Assembly: GCF_023195895.1 (NCBI RefSeq)
Contig: NZ_JALPRK010000001.1
Coordinates: 496,001 to 560,000, forward strand
Direction of reading: 5' to 3'
Source: Paenibacillus mellifer
GTDB taxonomy: Bacteria > Bacillota > Bacilli > Paenibacillales > Paenibacillaceae
DNA length: 64,000 bases
Every line of letters starts with the position of its first letter. Positions within the stretch are counted from its first letter, which is position 1. The notes under the pieces were generated by a model that was not told where the DNA came from, searched no databases, and was given only the letters and a program-made list of their open reading frames with translations. Position numbers and translations under genes: made by a program. Positions 25,387 through 33,176 of the stretch are shown here, piece by piece.

Positions 25387-25620
25387 ATGATGTACTCTCA
25401 GATGCAGCCGTTATCCATGAAAGAACTGGATTATATCGCCGATTCGATCTCCAATGAGGAGATGCTAAGCAAACTCTGTGCGGCAGCCGCCGCCGTATCG
25501 CAAAACTTTGAAATCGAGCAGGCGATGCTGGAGCATATCCGTGCGCATGAGCATCATCTGCATCAATTGACGGATTCGCTGCGCCAGCATCAAATGGCGG
25601 CTCCAACGCCAAACCATTAA
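25387..25620 (+). CDS. Small CotF-like spore coat candidate
   Basis: A 77-residue protein: SMKELDYIADSISNEEMLSKL followed by a helix with QNFEIEQAMLEHIRAHEHHLHQLTDSL. The helical, Met/His/Gln-rich character and the next gene, a second small protein of the same style, fit spore coat CotF-related proteins. AGGAGGG precedes the ATG. It probably forms an operon with the following gene (28 bp apart). The coat role is inferred from resemblance, not demonstrated. Confidence 0.65.
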   Translation: MMYSQMQPLSMKELDYIADSISNEEMLSKLCAAAAAVSQNFEIEQAMLEHIRAHEHHLHQLTDSLRQHQMAAPTPNH

Positions 25621-25648
25621 TCAACTTGTCTATAGGAGGAACAGCCCG

Positions 25649-26035
25649 ATGAATCAGACGGACCACCAAGAGCTCTTGCCCCAGAACGATTTATTAAAAT
25701 CCATCTTAGCCGATTTACGGCGTACGGTTCGGGAATATACAACTGCAACAACGGAGTCGTCCTGTCCGGCTGTCCGGCAGTTGTTCACAGAGTTGACGAA
25801 CAGCACCTTGAGATTGCAAGGTACCCTCTATGAGCTGATGAAACATCAAGGCATCTATACGGCACCGGCTCCAGCGCCACGCCAATTATTGGACAAAAAG
25901 CTGCAGGAAGCGGAGAAAACGCAGCTGGAGCTGCGCCAGTTTACCGAACAGCGAACCTCTCGTTGGACGCCTCATGCCCATCAAGCGAATGTGGAAGCGC
26001 ATCAGCCTAATGTCTTGACGCCGTACTCGATTTAA
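25649..26035 (+). CDS. CotF-like spore coat candidate
   Basis: A 128-residue protein: DLLKSILADLRRTVREYTTATTESSCPAVRQLFTELTNSTLRLQGTLYELMKHQGIY is a ferritin-like helical hairpin typical of CotF-related coat proteins (last part KHQGIYTAPA). The C-terminal ~60 residues are Pro/Gln/His-rich. AGGAGG precedes the ATG. Second gene of a two-gene unit ending in a strong terminator. Confidence 0.75.
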   Translation: MNQTDHQELLPQNDLLKSILADLRRTVREYTTATTESSCPAVRQLFTELTNSTLRLQGTLYELMKHQGIYTAPAPAPRQLLDKKLQEAEKTQLELRQFTEQRTSRWTPHAHQANVEAHQPNVLTPYSI

Positions 26036-26040
26036 CGCCT

Positions 26041-26083
26041 AACCGTCCATTCCGAAAGCTCACTTGGAGTGGACGGTTTTTCT
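26041..26083 (+). terminator. Terminator after the coat genes
   Basis: AACCGTCCA.TCC pairs with GGA.TGGACGGTT around a ~12-nt loop, then TTTCT. Confidence 0.85.
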
Positions 26084-26184
26084 ATGCAGACGCACAAATT
26101 TCATGTAATATAAGTATTAAATTTATTCTGCAAGCCGCTTGGTTATCGAGAGGGGCACGCGGAAGCATCGCTGGAGGATGAGGG

Positions 26185-26685
26185 ATGAAACAACTAAGCG
26201 AATTGAAGCTCAAACTGCTGGACCTCCTCAAAGAGGACGCCCGCCGGGATGCGAATTTGTTGGCGACACTCCTAGGCGCGTCTTCGGAGGAAGTGACGGA
26301 AGCGATTCGGGAATTGGAAGAGGACCATGTGATCGTCAAATACGCGACGGTGGTGAATTCCAGCAAGCTGGATGACGAGAAAGTCACGGCACTGATCGAA
26401 GTGCAAATTACGCCCGAGCGTGGGCGCGGCTTTGAAGCGATCGCGGAGCGGGTGTACCTGTTTCCCCAAGTCAAATCGGTATTTCTGATGTCCGGCGCGT
26501 ACGATCTGCTGGTGGAAGTGGAAGGCCGCAATCTGAAGGAAGTGGCGAGCTTCGTATCCGACAAATTGTCCACCCTGGAGTCGGTGTTGTCGACGAAGAC
26601 CCATTTTATTTTGAAAAAATACAAGCAGGACGGCATCATTTTCGAGGATCCCGAGGAAGATCGCCGTTTGTTGATATCTCCGTAA
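26185..26685 (+). CDS. alaR: Lrp/AsnC family regulator, AlaR-like
   Basis: A 166-residue regulator: N-terminal winged helix (LKLLDLLKEDARRDANLLATLL...AIRELEEDHVI) and a C-terminal RAM ligand-binding domain (LIEVQITPERGRGFEAIAERV...VFLMSGAYDLLVEVEG). It lies 13 bp upstream of an aminotransferase, the same order as alaR-alaT (yugG-yugH) of Bacillus, where the pair handles alanine synthesis. Probably senses an amino acid and controls its own operon. Confidence 0.85.
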   Translation: MKQLSELKLKLLDLLKEDARRDANLLATLLGASSEEVTEAIRELEEDHVIVKYATVVNSSKLDDEKVTALIEVQITPERGRGFEAIAERVYLFPQVKSVFLMSGAYDLLVEVEGRNLKEVASFVSDKLSTLESVLSTKTHFILKKYKQDGIIFEDPEEDRRLLISP

Positions 26686-26698
26686 AGGAAGTTATGTT

Positions 26699-27898
26699 AT
26701 GAGCATTCAATCACAACGAGCTGAGCAGTCGGATAAAACGATGACGTCGTATTTGGCCCCGCGGGTCCGGGAGATTCAACCCTCCGGCATCCGCCGTTTC
26801 TTCGACCTGGCCAGCGGTAGTAAGGATATTATTACGTTAGGCGTAGGCGAACCGGATTTTATAACTCCATGGCATGTGCGGGAGGCTTGTGTGTACTCGC
26901 TGGAACGCGGATATACGAGCTATACTTCCAACGCGGGAACGCCGGAGCTTCGGGAAGCGATCGCTGAATACTTGGATACGAGTTATCATGTGAAATACAA
27001 TCCCAAAGATGAAATTCTCGTCACGGTTGGCGGCAGCGAAGCGATCGATCTTGCGCTGCGGGCGTTGATCGAACCGGGCGACGAAATTCTCGTTCCGGTT
27101 CCTTGTTATATCTCCTATTCGCCGATCGCTTCGATCGGAGGAGGGGTACCGGTTGAAATTGAGACTTATGCCCGCCACGAATTTAAGCTGCAGGCGGAGG
27201 ACCTGAAGGCAAAAATCACACCGAAGTCAAAAGTTCTTATTTTAAATTATCCGAGCAACCCGACGGGGGGCATCATGACGTACGAGGATTGGCTGCCAAT
27301 TGCCAAACTCGTGGAGGAACATGATCTGATCGTCATTTCGGATGAAATTTACTCGGAACTGACGTATGGACAGAAGCATGTCAGCTTCGCTTCGATTCCG
27401 GGGATGCAGGACCGGACGATTCTCGTCAACGGTTTCTCCAAAGCGTTTGCTATGACAGGTTGGCGTATGGGCTATGCCTGCGGCCATCCTGATCTGATCT
27501 ATGCGATGCTGAAAATTCACCAATACACGGTAATGTGCGCTCCTGTTATGGGGCAAGTTGCTGCACTCGAAGCGCTTAAGAACGGGCTTCCTGATAAAGA
27601 CCAAATGGTGGAGTCCTATAACCAGCGCCGCCGGTTAATCGTCCAAGGTTTGCGTGATATCGGGCTCGAATGCCATGAACCTCAGGGGGCGTTCTACGCT
27701 TTTCCAAGCATCGCCTCAACGGGACTGAGCTCGGAGGAATTCGCCCAACGTTTACTGCTTGAGGCCAAGGTCGCGGCGGTTCCCGGCAACGTCTTTGGCG
27801 CTGGAGGAGAAGGGTTCCTTCGCTGTTCATATGCGACGGGTGTGAACCAGTTGAACGAAGCTCTCAACCGTATGGAGCAATTTGTTCGTAAACTGTAG
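26699..27898 (+). CDS. alaT: Class I/II PLP aminotransferase, AlaT-like
   Basis: A 399-residue fold-type I enzyme. Conserved points: ITLGVGEPDF near the N-terminus, LNYPSNPTGG, VISDEIYSELTY, the Schiff-base lysine K248 in NGFSKAFAMTGWRMGY, and the C-terminal Arg region EGFLRCSYATG. It moves amino groups between amino acids and 2-oxo acids; alanine is the likely product given the AlaR-like partner, although aromatic or aspartate activity cannot be excluded. AAAGGAAG precedes the ATG. Confidence 0.92.
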   Translation: MSIQSQRAEQSDKTMTSYLAPRVREIQPSGIRRFFDLASGSKDIITLGVGEPDFITPWHVREACVYSLERGYTSYTSNAGTPELREAIAEYLDTSYHVKYNPKDEILVTVGGSEAIDLALRALIEPGDEILVPVPCYISYSPIASIGGGVPVEIETYARHEFKLQAEDLKAKITPKSKVLILNYPSNPTGGIMTYEDWLPIAKLVEEHDLIVISDEIYSELTYGQKHVSFASIPGMQDRTILVNGFSKAFAMTGWRMGYACGHPDLIYAMLKIHQYTVMCAPVMGQVAALEALKNGLPDKDQMVESYNQRRRLIVQGLRDIGLECHEPQGAFYAFPSIASTGLSSEEFAQRLLLEAKVAAVPGNVFGAGGEGFLRCSYATGVNQLNEALNRMEQFVRKL

Positions 27899-27974
27899 CA
27901 AGGTTGACTTGCTGACGACAAAAGTCGAAAACCCTCGAAATTTGGAGGTATTTAACAATTCTTTCATTTTCTAA

Positions 27975-28004
27975 TTGATTTAAGTTTTAAAGACATGGTA
28001 TAAT
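27975..28004 (+). promoter_or_regulatory. Sigma-A-like promoter of the Spo0E-like gene
   Basis: TTGATT, 18 bp, TATAAT, about 45 bp upstream of the TTG start at 28049. Confidence 0.65.
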
Positions 28005-28048
28005 TTGATTTTGGAAGAAGGTTTAAGTTTCTCAGGGAGGGATTTCTT

Positions 28049-28324
28049 TTGCGCGGTGAGTACAACTTGCCATACGATAATGCTCTAATCGCTGAAGGCC
28101 GTGACATGCATCCATGGATGGATCAAGAGGATCGGCCGCATTCACCGCAAGCCGTCACGCTGGAGGACGAAATTCACTTGCTGCGCAGCAAGATGGAACG
28201 GCTCTTCCTGCAGGAAAAATCCTTTACATCGGATATTGTGATTGAAGTCAGCAGCTTATTGGACCTGAAGATCAATGAATTCATGAAAACGATGAAATCC
28301 AATCCAAAATCAAATAGACGTTAA
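28049..28324 (+). CDS. Spo0E-like aspartyl-phosphate phosphatase
   Basis: A 91-residue protein with two helices: LEDEIHLLRSKMERLFLQ and a second containing the Spo0E signature SSLLDLKINEFMK (S-x-x-L-D-x-x-I). Such phosphatases remove phosphate from Spo0A~P and delay sporulation. The N-terminal ~40 residues are a variable, acidic lead. The TTG start follows GGGAGGG. Monocistronic with its own promoter and terminator. Confidence 0.85.
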   Translation: MRGEYNLPYDNALIAEGRDMHPWMDQEDRPHSPQAVTLEDEIHLLRSKMERLFLQEKSFTSDIVIEVSSLLDLKINEFMKTMKSNPKSNRR

Positions 28325-28342
28325 CCTGTCTTTATCAGTTGG

Positions 28343-28372
28343 AAAAGGGGACCCGCATGCGGGTCCCCTTTT
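28343..28372. terminator. Bidirectional-type terminator
   Basis: A perfect self-complementary stem (GGGGACCCGCA and its complement) is flanked by AAAA and TTTT, so it could work in both directions. Confidence 0.88.
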
Positions 28373-28453
28373 GCGGTTCCAGTAGTTCCATGACCAGCCG
28401 GGCTTCGATTTATGGTAAGATGGTACGAGAGTATGCCACGGGGAGGAATTTGA

Positions 28454-29020
28454 ATGTCGATCTATACGCGCTCGGGTGATCAGGGCCAAACCTCGGTCAT
28501 CGGCGGTAGAGTGAATAAAGACGATGCGCAGGTGGAGGCGTACGGAACGATTGATGAGCTCAATAGTTTTGTCGGCCAAGCGGCCAGTTTGTCGGACGAG
28601 GAAACCTTTAGTGATCTTCGCGAGCAGCTGCTGCAAATTCAACAGGAATTATTCGACTGCGGCTCCGATCTCGCTTATGTTAAGCTGTCGGAAAGCCGTT
28701 ATAAGGTTACGTCGGAGCTGGTGGAGCAGATAGAGGCCTGGATTGATCGGTATGAGCTCGAGAATCCGCCGCTCGAGAAGTTTATTTTACCGGGAGGAAC
28801 ACCGTTGGCTGCGATCCTCCACGTTTGCCGAACGGTATGTCGCCGGGCGGAACGGGGGGTGGTCACGCTGGGCAAGAGTAAGGAAATCAATGCCGAGGTG
28901 TTGAAATATCTGAATCGCTTGTCGGACTATTTCTTCGCGGCTGCCCGTAACGCCAATCATCGCGCCCAGGTTGCGGATATCGAATACGTTCGGAGCGGGA
29001 AGGTGTTTGGCAACAAGTGA
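28454..29020 (+). CDS. PduO-type cob(I)yrinic acid a,c-diamide adenosyltransferase
   Basis: A 188-residue trimeric enzyme that transfers adenosyl from ATP to Co(I) corrinoid, making coenzyme B12. The N-terminal ATP motif is YTRSGDQGQTSVIGG, followed by AYGTIDELNSFVG and the catalytic FILPGGTPLAAILHVCRTVCRRAER with YLNRLSDYFFAAAR. Its stop overlaps the GTG of the next gene by 4 bp (GTGA). A B12-dependent enzyme is not visible in the window. Confidence 0.95.
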   Translation: MSIYTRSGDQGQTSVIGGRVNKDDAQVEAYGTIDELNSFVGQAASLSDEETFSDLREQLLQIQQELFDCGSDLAYVKLSESRYKVTSELVEQIEAWIDRYELENPPLEKFILPGGTPLAAILHVCRTVCRRAERGVVTLGKSKEINAEVLKYLNRLSDYFFAAARNANHRAQVADIEYVRSGKVFGNK

Positions 29021-30000
29021 GATCCGAATATTATGATCCGATTAAATATCAAGTGCCCGCTGCGGAAGATGGGTGGACGGTAAAAACAGTACTCCAGCGC
29101 CGGTTAGGTGTTTCCCGGAAGCTGCTGTCCCGGATAAAGCTGACGGAGCGCGGAGTGATGTTGAATGGAGAGCGGGTATTCATCAGCGTTCCGGTCAAAG
29201 CCGGAGATACGGTGAGCGTATCGCTGGAGAAGGAAACGTCCGCCGATATCCTGCCGGAGCCGATTCCTTTTGACATCGTGTACGAAGACGAAGCGCTGCT
29301 TATCGTGGATAAGGCGGCAGGTGTGATCGTCCATCCGACGCATGGTCACTACACGGGTACGCTGGCGAACGGCGTTGTGCATTATTGGCAGGAGAAGGGC
29401 GAGAGGTTTCGGTTTCGTCCGGTGCACCGGCTGGATCAGGAAACAAGCGGCTTAATCGCCATTGCCAAAAATGCATATGTCCATCAGCATATTTCCGAGC
29501 AGTTGATCGCCGGCGAGGTGACCAAAAAATATACGGCGCTGGTGCATGGATGTCCGTCGGTGCCGGAAGGAACGATCGACGGTCCGATTGATCGCGATCC
29601 AGACGAGCCTCATCGCCGGATCGTGACCCCGTCGGGTTATCCCGCGCTGACCTATTACAGGGTGGCGGAAGCTTACGGCGACGGGTCCCGGGTTGAGCTG
29701 CGCCTCGGCACGGGGCGGACGCATCAGATCCGCGTGCATATGAGGTCGATCGGCCATCCGCTGATCGGCGACAAGTTCTACGGGCTGCCGGGCCTCGCAG
29801 AACTGCCGGAGCCTGCGCGCGAGCGTATCGCACGGTTGGACGGAGCGATCTCGCGGCAGGCGCTGCATGCCTCGGAGCTGGGCTTCCGCCATCCGCTTAC
29901 CGGTGAAACGCTGACCTTCAAGTCGGAGTTGCCCGCGGATATGCGGAAACTCGAGGACCTGTTGCGCGGAGGCGAACTATTTTTTTCTGCAAATGGTTAG
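29017..30000 (+). CDS. RluA/RluD family rRNA pseudouridine synthase
   Basis: A 327-residue enzyme. An N-terminal S4-like domain (VLQRRLGVSRKLLSRIKL...GVMLNGERV) precedes the catalytic core with HRLDQETSG (Asp140 as nucleophile) and the C-terminal RTHQIRVHMRSIGHPLIGD. It isomerises uridine in RNA; which site cannot be told from sequence. GTG start, translationally coupled to the adenosyltransferase gene. Confidence 0.94.
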   Translation: MRSEYYDPIKYQVPAAEDGWTVKTVLQRRLGVSRKLLSRIKLTERGVMLNGERVFISVPVKAGDTVSVSLEKETSADILPEPIPFDIVYEDEALLIVDKAAGVIVHPTHGHYTGTLANGVVHYWQEKGERFRFRPVHRLDQETSGLIAIAKNAYVHQHISEQLIAGEVTKKYTALVHGCPSVPEGTIDGPIDRDPDEPHRRIVTPSGYPALTYYRVAEAYGDGSRVELRLGTGRTHQIRVHMRSIGHPLIGDKFYGLPGLAELPEPARERIARLDGAISRQALHASELGFRHPLTGETLTFKSELPADMRKLEDLLRGGELFFSANG

Positions 30001-30013
30001 GAGGAATTGCAAC

Positions 30014-30412
30014 GTGAGTCAGTTGACTGTATATCATTATCCGCCATGCGGGACATGCCGTAATGCGATCAAATCGCTGCAGTCCAAAGGGCATGAGCTG
30101 GAGCTGCATCAAATTAAGGAAACGCCGCCGAGTGCCGCCGAATTGGATAAGCTGGTGAAGCTCAGTGGGCTGGAACTGAAGAAGTTTTTTAATACCAGCG
30201 GTGAGGTTTACAAGGAATTAGGCTTGAAGGACAAGCTGGCGGGGATGACGCGGGAAGAACAGCTTGCGCTGCTGTCGTCAAACGGCATGCTGATCAAACG
30301 ACCGATCGTGTCGGACGGAAAGAACGCGACCGTTGGGTACAAGGAAGAGACCTACGAACAAGTATGGGGGAAATCATTTTTTGAAACGAAAGGTGGCTTG
30401 AGTGACTCGTGA
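30014..30412 (+). CDS. ArsC/Spx family thioredoxin-fold protein
   Basis: A 132-residue cytosolic protein: YHYPPCGTCRNAIKSLQSKG has the CxxC redox pair, then FFNTSGEVYKELGL and the late LIKRPIVSDGKNATVGYKEE, which fits the YusI-type arsenate-reductase-like group more than Spx. It may reduce a small thiol-bound substrate; arsenate is not assured, as no ars genes are near. The GTG at 30014 follows TTAGGAGGAATTG; an open frame starts earlier at 29993. It overlaps the next gene by 4 bp. Confidence 0.88.
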   Translation: MSQLTVYHYPPCGTCRNAIKSLQSKGHELELHQIKETPPSAAELDKLVKLSGLELKKFFNTSGEVYKELGLKDKLAGMTREEQLALLSSNGMLIKRPIVSDGKNATVGYKEETYEQVWGKSFFETKGGLSDS

Positions 30413-31296
30413 ATTTGGTGCAAAGCAGTAAAGATACGATCCTGCTGGTGGATGGCATGGCGCTGATGTTCCGCGCCTTTTATGCTTCGGCTGCCACGGG
30501 ATATATTCGGCGGACGAAAGCAGGCGTTCCGACGAATGCGGTGTATGGGTTTATGCGGTATTTCTGGGACGCGGTACAGAAGTTTGGGCCGACGCATATC
30601 GCCTGCTGTTGGGATTTGGGTAGCAAAACGTTCCGGACGGAGCAATTCTCCGATTATAAAGGCAATCGTTCGGACGCGCCGGAAGAGCTGATCCCGCAGT
30701 TTTCGATGATCCGCGAGGTGATGGACAGCTTGGGCATTCCGAATATCAGTTCGCCGGGTTTCGAGGCGGATGATTGCATCGGGACGCTGGCATCCCGTTT
30801 TGGACAGGAGATGGATGTGCTGGTACTGACGGGCGATCACGACATGCTGCAGCTGGTCAGTGACCGGACGAGCGTAATCATCATGAAGAAAGGCCACGGC
30901 AATTACATGGTGTATACGCCGGAGGCCTTGATGGAGGAGAAACAGTTAACACCTGGACAGATCGTTGATCTGAAGGGCTTGATGGGGGACACGAGCGATA
31001 ACTATCCGGGCGTGCGTGGGATCGGCGAGAAGACAGCCCTCAAGCTGGTGCAGGAGCACGGTTCGGTGGATGGCATCCTGGCTAACCTGGACCAGCTCTC
31101 CAAATCGGTTCGCGCCAAAATCGAAGCCGATCTGGATATGCTCCATCTCTCTCGGCAACTGGCCACCATCCGCTGCGACATCGAGTTGGAGTGTGCGGTA
31201 GAAGCTTGCCGACTCGAGCTGAACGCAGCCCAGGTGGTCTCCAAGTTCGAGGAGCTGGAGATGGCCAGTGTCAGCGCCTGGATGGGCGTTGTATAA
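30409..31296 (+). CDS. 5'-3' exonuclease (PolI N-terminal/FEN-like, YpcP-like)
   Basis: A 295-residue nuclease. The metal-binding acidic residues are in LLVDGMALMFRAFYA, CWDLGSKTFRTEQFSDYKGNR, GFEADDCIGTLA and VLTGDHDMLQLV. The helix-hairpin-helix region is LKGLMGDTSDNYPGVRGIGEKTALKLVQEHG. It matches the exonuclease domain of DNA polymerase I as a stand-alone protein, used in flap removal and repair. The GTG start overlaps the previous stop. The 3' flank is a dispersed repeat. Confidence 0.93.
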   Translation: MNLVQSSKDTILLVDGMALMFRAFYASAATGYIRRTKAGVPTNAVYGFMRYFWDAVQKFGPTHIACCWDLGSKTFRTEQFSDYKGNRSDAPEELIPQFSMIREVMDSLGIPNISSPGFEADDCIGTLASRFGQEMDVLVLTGDHDMLQLVSDRTSVIIMKKGHGNYMVYTPEALMEEKQLTPGQIVDLKGLMGDTSDNYPGVRGIGEKTALKLVQEHGSVDGILANLDQLSKSVRAKIEADLDMLHLSRQLATIRCDIELECAVEACRLELNAAQVVSKFEELEMASVSAWMGVV

Positions 31297-31432
31297 CCGG
31301 CTTTTGATCACGAAGTAAATCAGGAAGCGGATTCGGCATCGAATCTTGAATTCAGCCGGGCCTTCCGTTGCTCACGTAGCCTCCAGCTACGCTCCACTAC
31401 TCAGTCCCTAGCTTCATCCAACCTTCTCGGTG
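31296..31432 (-). repeat. Dispersed ~120-bp intergenic repeat, copy 2 (full)
   Basis: Read on the minus strand: GGATGAAGCTAGGGACTGAG, TAGTGGAGCGTAG, GGCTACGTGAGCAACGG, CCCGGCTGAATTCAAGATT, CTTCGTGATCAAAAGCCGG. It aligns over its length with copy 1 (5450-5572). One end touches the stop of the exonuclease gene. Confidence 0.8.
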
Positions 31433-31435
31433 CTG

Positions 31436-31498
31436 AAAAGCCGGTTTCACGGAAGTGATTCAGGAAGTTTTTTTGACATCGAACTTTGAATTCAGCCC
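31436..31498 (-). repeat. Partial second copy of the dispersed repeat
   Basis: Same orientation as 31296-31432. It contains GGCTGAATTCAAAGTTCGAT, then CTTCCTGAATCACTTC and AACCGGCTTTT, i.e. the 3' half of the element only. It begins right at the stop codon of the DUF3055 gene. Confidence 0.7.
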
Positions 31499-31499
31499 A

Positions 31500-31802
31500 T
31501 TAATCCGTGAAGTAAGGCTCGCCTAGGACTTGGTACAGGAATGTGCGCAGCTCGGAACCTTCTTCTTCGTTCAGCTGATAAATATGCTCGAGGTAACCTT
31601 CCTCGTCCAAATCGTCGGTACCCAGAATGGCCGTGCGTCCGTTATGCAGGTCCATGACCAGCTTCTTGCCGTAGAAGCGATTGGTGGACGTGACCGCAAG
31701 GTCAAACCGTTTCAGCGAACCGCCGATAAACGTGACGAATCGGGTTGAAGTCGCTTCGGTGCTGTCGGATAGGAAATCAAGCTCTTGATGCGGGTCACTC
31801 AT
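31500..31802 (-). CDS. DUF3055 family protein
   Basis: A 100-residue acidic cytosolic protein: RFVTFIGGSLKRFDLAVTSTNRFYGKKLVMDLHNGRTAILG, then DDLDEEGYLEHIYQLNEEEGSELRTFLYQVLGEPYFTD. It matches the small SAV0927/DUF3055 family as I remember it; function unknown. An ATG six codons upstream is in frame, but AAGGAGG lies between the two and supports 31802. Confidence 0.78.
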   Translation of the reverse strand: MSDPHQELDFLSDSTEATSTRFVTFIGGSLKRFDLAVTSTNRFYGKKLVMDLHNGRTAILGTDDLDEEGYLEHIYQLNEEEGSELRTFLYQVLGEPYFTD

Positions 31803-31881
31803 ATTGTATGCCTCCTTCATGGAATATCTCTAGCTATTATACCGGAAAACGGGAATCGATGGGACAATGAAAAAATCTGCA

Positions 31882-31977
31882 TTGACAGCTTGGTTAAACA
31901 TGGTATTATTAGGGATAACAGGTTACGTTTGGGGGAAGCACCTCTTTTGCGAATTTTCGCAGAAGAGGTGCTTTTTT
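31882..31977 (+). ncRNA. Candidate small RNA or attenuator leader (promoter plus terminator)
   Basis: A promoter TTGACA-N16-TATTAT (31882-31909) is followed within ~20 nt of the expected start (~31916) by a strong terminator: AAGCACCTCTT / AAGAGGTGCTT around GCGAA-TTTTCGC, then six T. The transcript would be ~62 nt. The HRDC-protein gene starts 60 bp further, so this may be its attenuator instead of a free RNA. Confidence 0.5.
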
Positions 31978-32035
31978 GCGTTTGCACTTCATTTAAGATT
32001 CTCCTTCGTAGCTGAAATTTTAAGGAGGCGACAGG

Positions 32036-33043
32036 TTGATGCGAATCGTATTTTTGAACAGTTTGGAGAAGAAGGATGGCGGGGCCATGATCCGGGGGGC
32101 CCAGGTGTGGATCGGAGAAGAGGAGGGCGTCTGGCGGATGGGCTGGAATGAGCTGTTAGCCGACGGTCAGACGGAGGATCTGTGGTATGAAGGGGCATCC
32201 TGGTCGGAGATGCTGCATATTTATCGCCATCGATTGGCCGCCAAGCTAGGTGAGGGATTTCGCCCCGTAATGGAAGACATATGGGATGAGAAGGAAGGGT
32301 TAACCAGGCGCGGCATGGCTGCACAGAAGCTGTTTTGTTATAGCGAACTCAATGGCAACGAGCCGGTTTACAACGAATTGACGGCATGGCGCCGGAAGAA
32401 AGCGTCTGCGGAACGCAAAGCGCCTTACTTGATTGCCAGCAACCGGTTGTTGCGGATGATCAGCGTATTTTTGCCGCAAACGGCTGATGAGCTGCTGCAG
32501 CTGCCGGGTGTCGGAGAGAACAAAGCCGGCGAATACGGAGCGGAGCTGCTCGAAATCACGAAGGCGGTGGAGCGGAAGCGGACGTTCCCGCTGGATTGGG
32601 TCGAGCAGGAGATTGATGGCGAGGTATTCCGTACCTGGCTGTATAAACAGAAGGAAGTCAAATACCGGGCGGAGATGGAGAAATTCAGCATCCGTCGGGC
32701 TGCACTGGAGGCGTTGGCGGAAGGGCTCAAAGTGGAGGATATATGCACGCGAACAGGCATTGAGCGGCGGGATGCGGTCGAGCTGCTGGAGAATTTGGAG
32801 AAGGAAGGCTACAATACCGATGATTTGGTGAGTGCCGAGCTGGTGGAGATGCCCGAAGCGGAGCAGCAGGCCGTTTGGTTGGCCTACGAAGAGCTGGGGG
32901 ATGCGCTCCTGAAGCCGGTCTTGCACAAAGTGTACGGGACCGAAGCCGCTGAAGGCGGTAGCCTCGACACGTTATATGAGCGGCTGCGTCTGATTCGCAT
33001 CCGGTACCGCCGCCATCGTGAGAGTGCCCGGCACGCGGGGTGA
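32036..33043 (+). CDS. HRDC-domain protein
   Basis: A 335-residue protein. The N-terminal ~110 residues have an unassigned fold (MRIVFLNSLEKKDGG...RGAQVWIGEEEGVWRMGW). At ~115-195 lies an HRDC domain: LTAWRRKKASAERKAPYLIASNRLLRMISVFLPQTADELLQLPGVG. The C-terminal part has helix-turn-helix-like repeats (AALEALAEGLKVEDICTRTG), like the tail of RecQ-type or RNase D proteins, but without a helicase core. Probably binds nucleic acid. AAGGAGG serves either the TTG at 32036 or the ATG at 32039. Confidence 0.85.
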   Translation: MMRIVFLNSLEKKDGGAMIRGAQVWIGEEEGVWRMGWNELLADGQTEDLWYEGASWSEMLHIYRHRLAAKLGEGFRPVMEDIWDEKEGLTRRGMAAQKLFCYSELNGNEPVYNELTAWRRKKASAERKAPYLIASNRLLRMISVFLPQTADELLQLPGVGENKAGEYGAELLEITKAVERKRTFPLDWVEQEIDGEVFRTWLYKQKEVKYRAEMEKFSIRRAALEALAEGLKVEDICTRTGIERRDAVELLENLEKEGYNTDDLVSAELVEMPEAEQQAVWLAYEELGDALLKPVLHKVYGTEAAEGGSLDTLYERLRLIRIRYRRHRESARHAG

Positions 33044-33120
33044 GGCGGTGGTAACGGATGCTGCAACGGTAGCTGCCTGAGGTTCTCCTTGAGTTCAGAC
33101 ATGCTCTCATGAATAGACAA

Positions 33121-33152
33121 AGGCCAACTTAGACTATTGTCCAAGTTGGCCT
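33121..33152. terminator. Hairpin between the HRDC gene and corA
   Basis: AGGCCAACTT pairs perfectly with AAGTTGGCCT around a 12-nt loop, between two convergent genes. The T runs are weak. Confidence 0.6.
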
Positions 33153-33176
33153 CATTGTTCAAACGCGTACGTTGCT

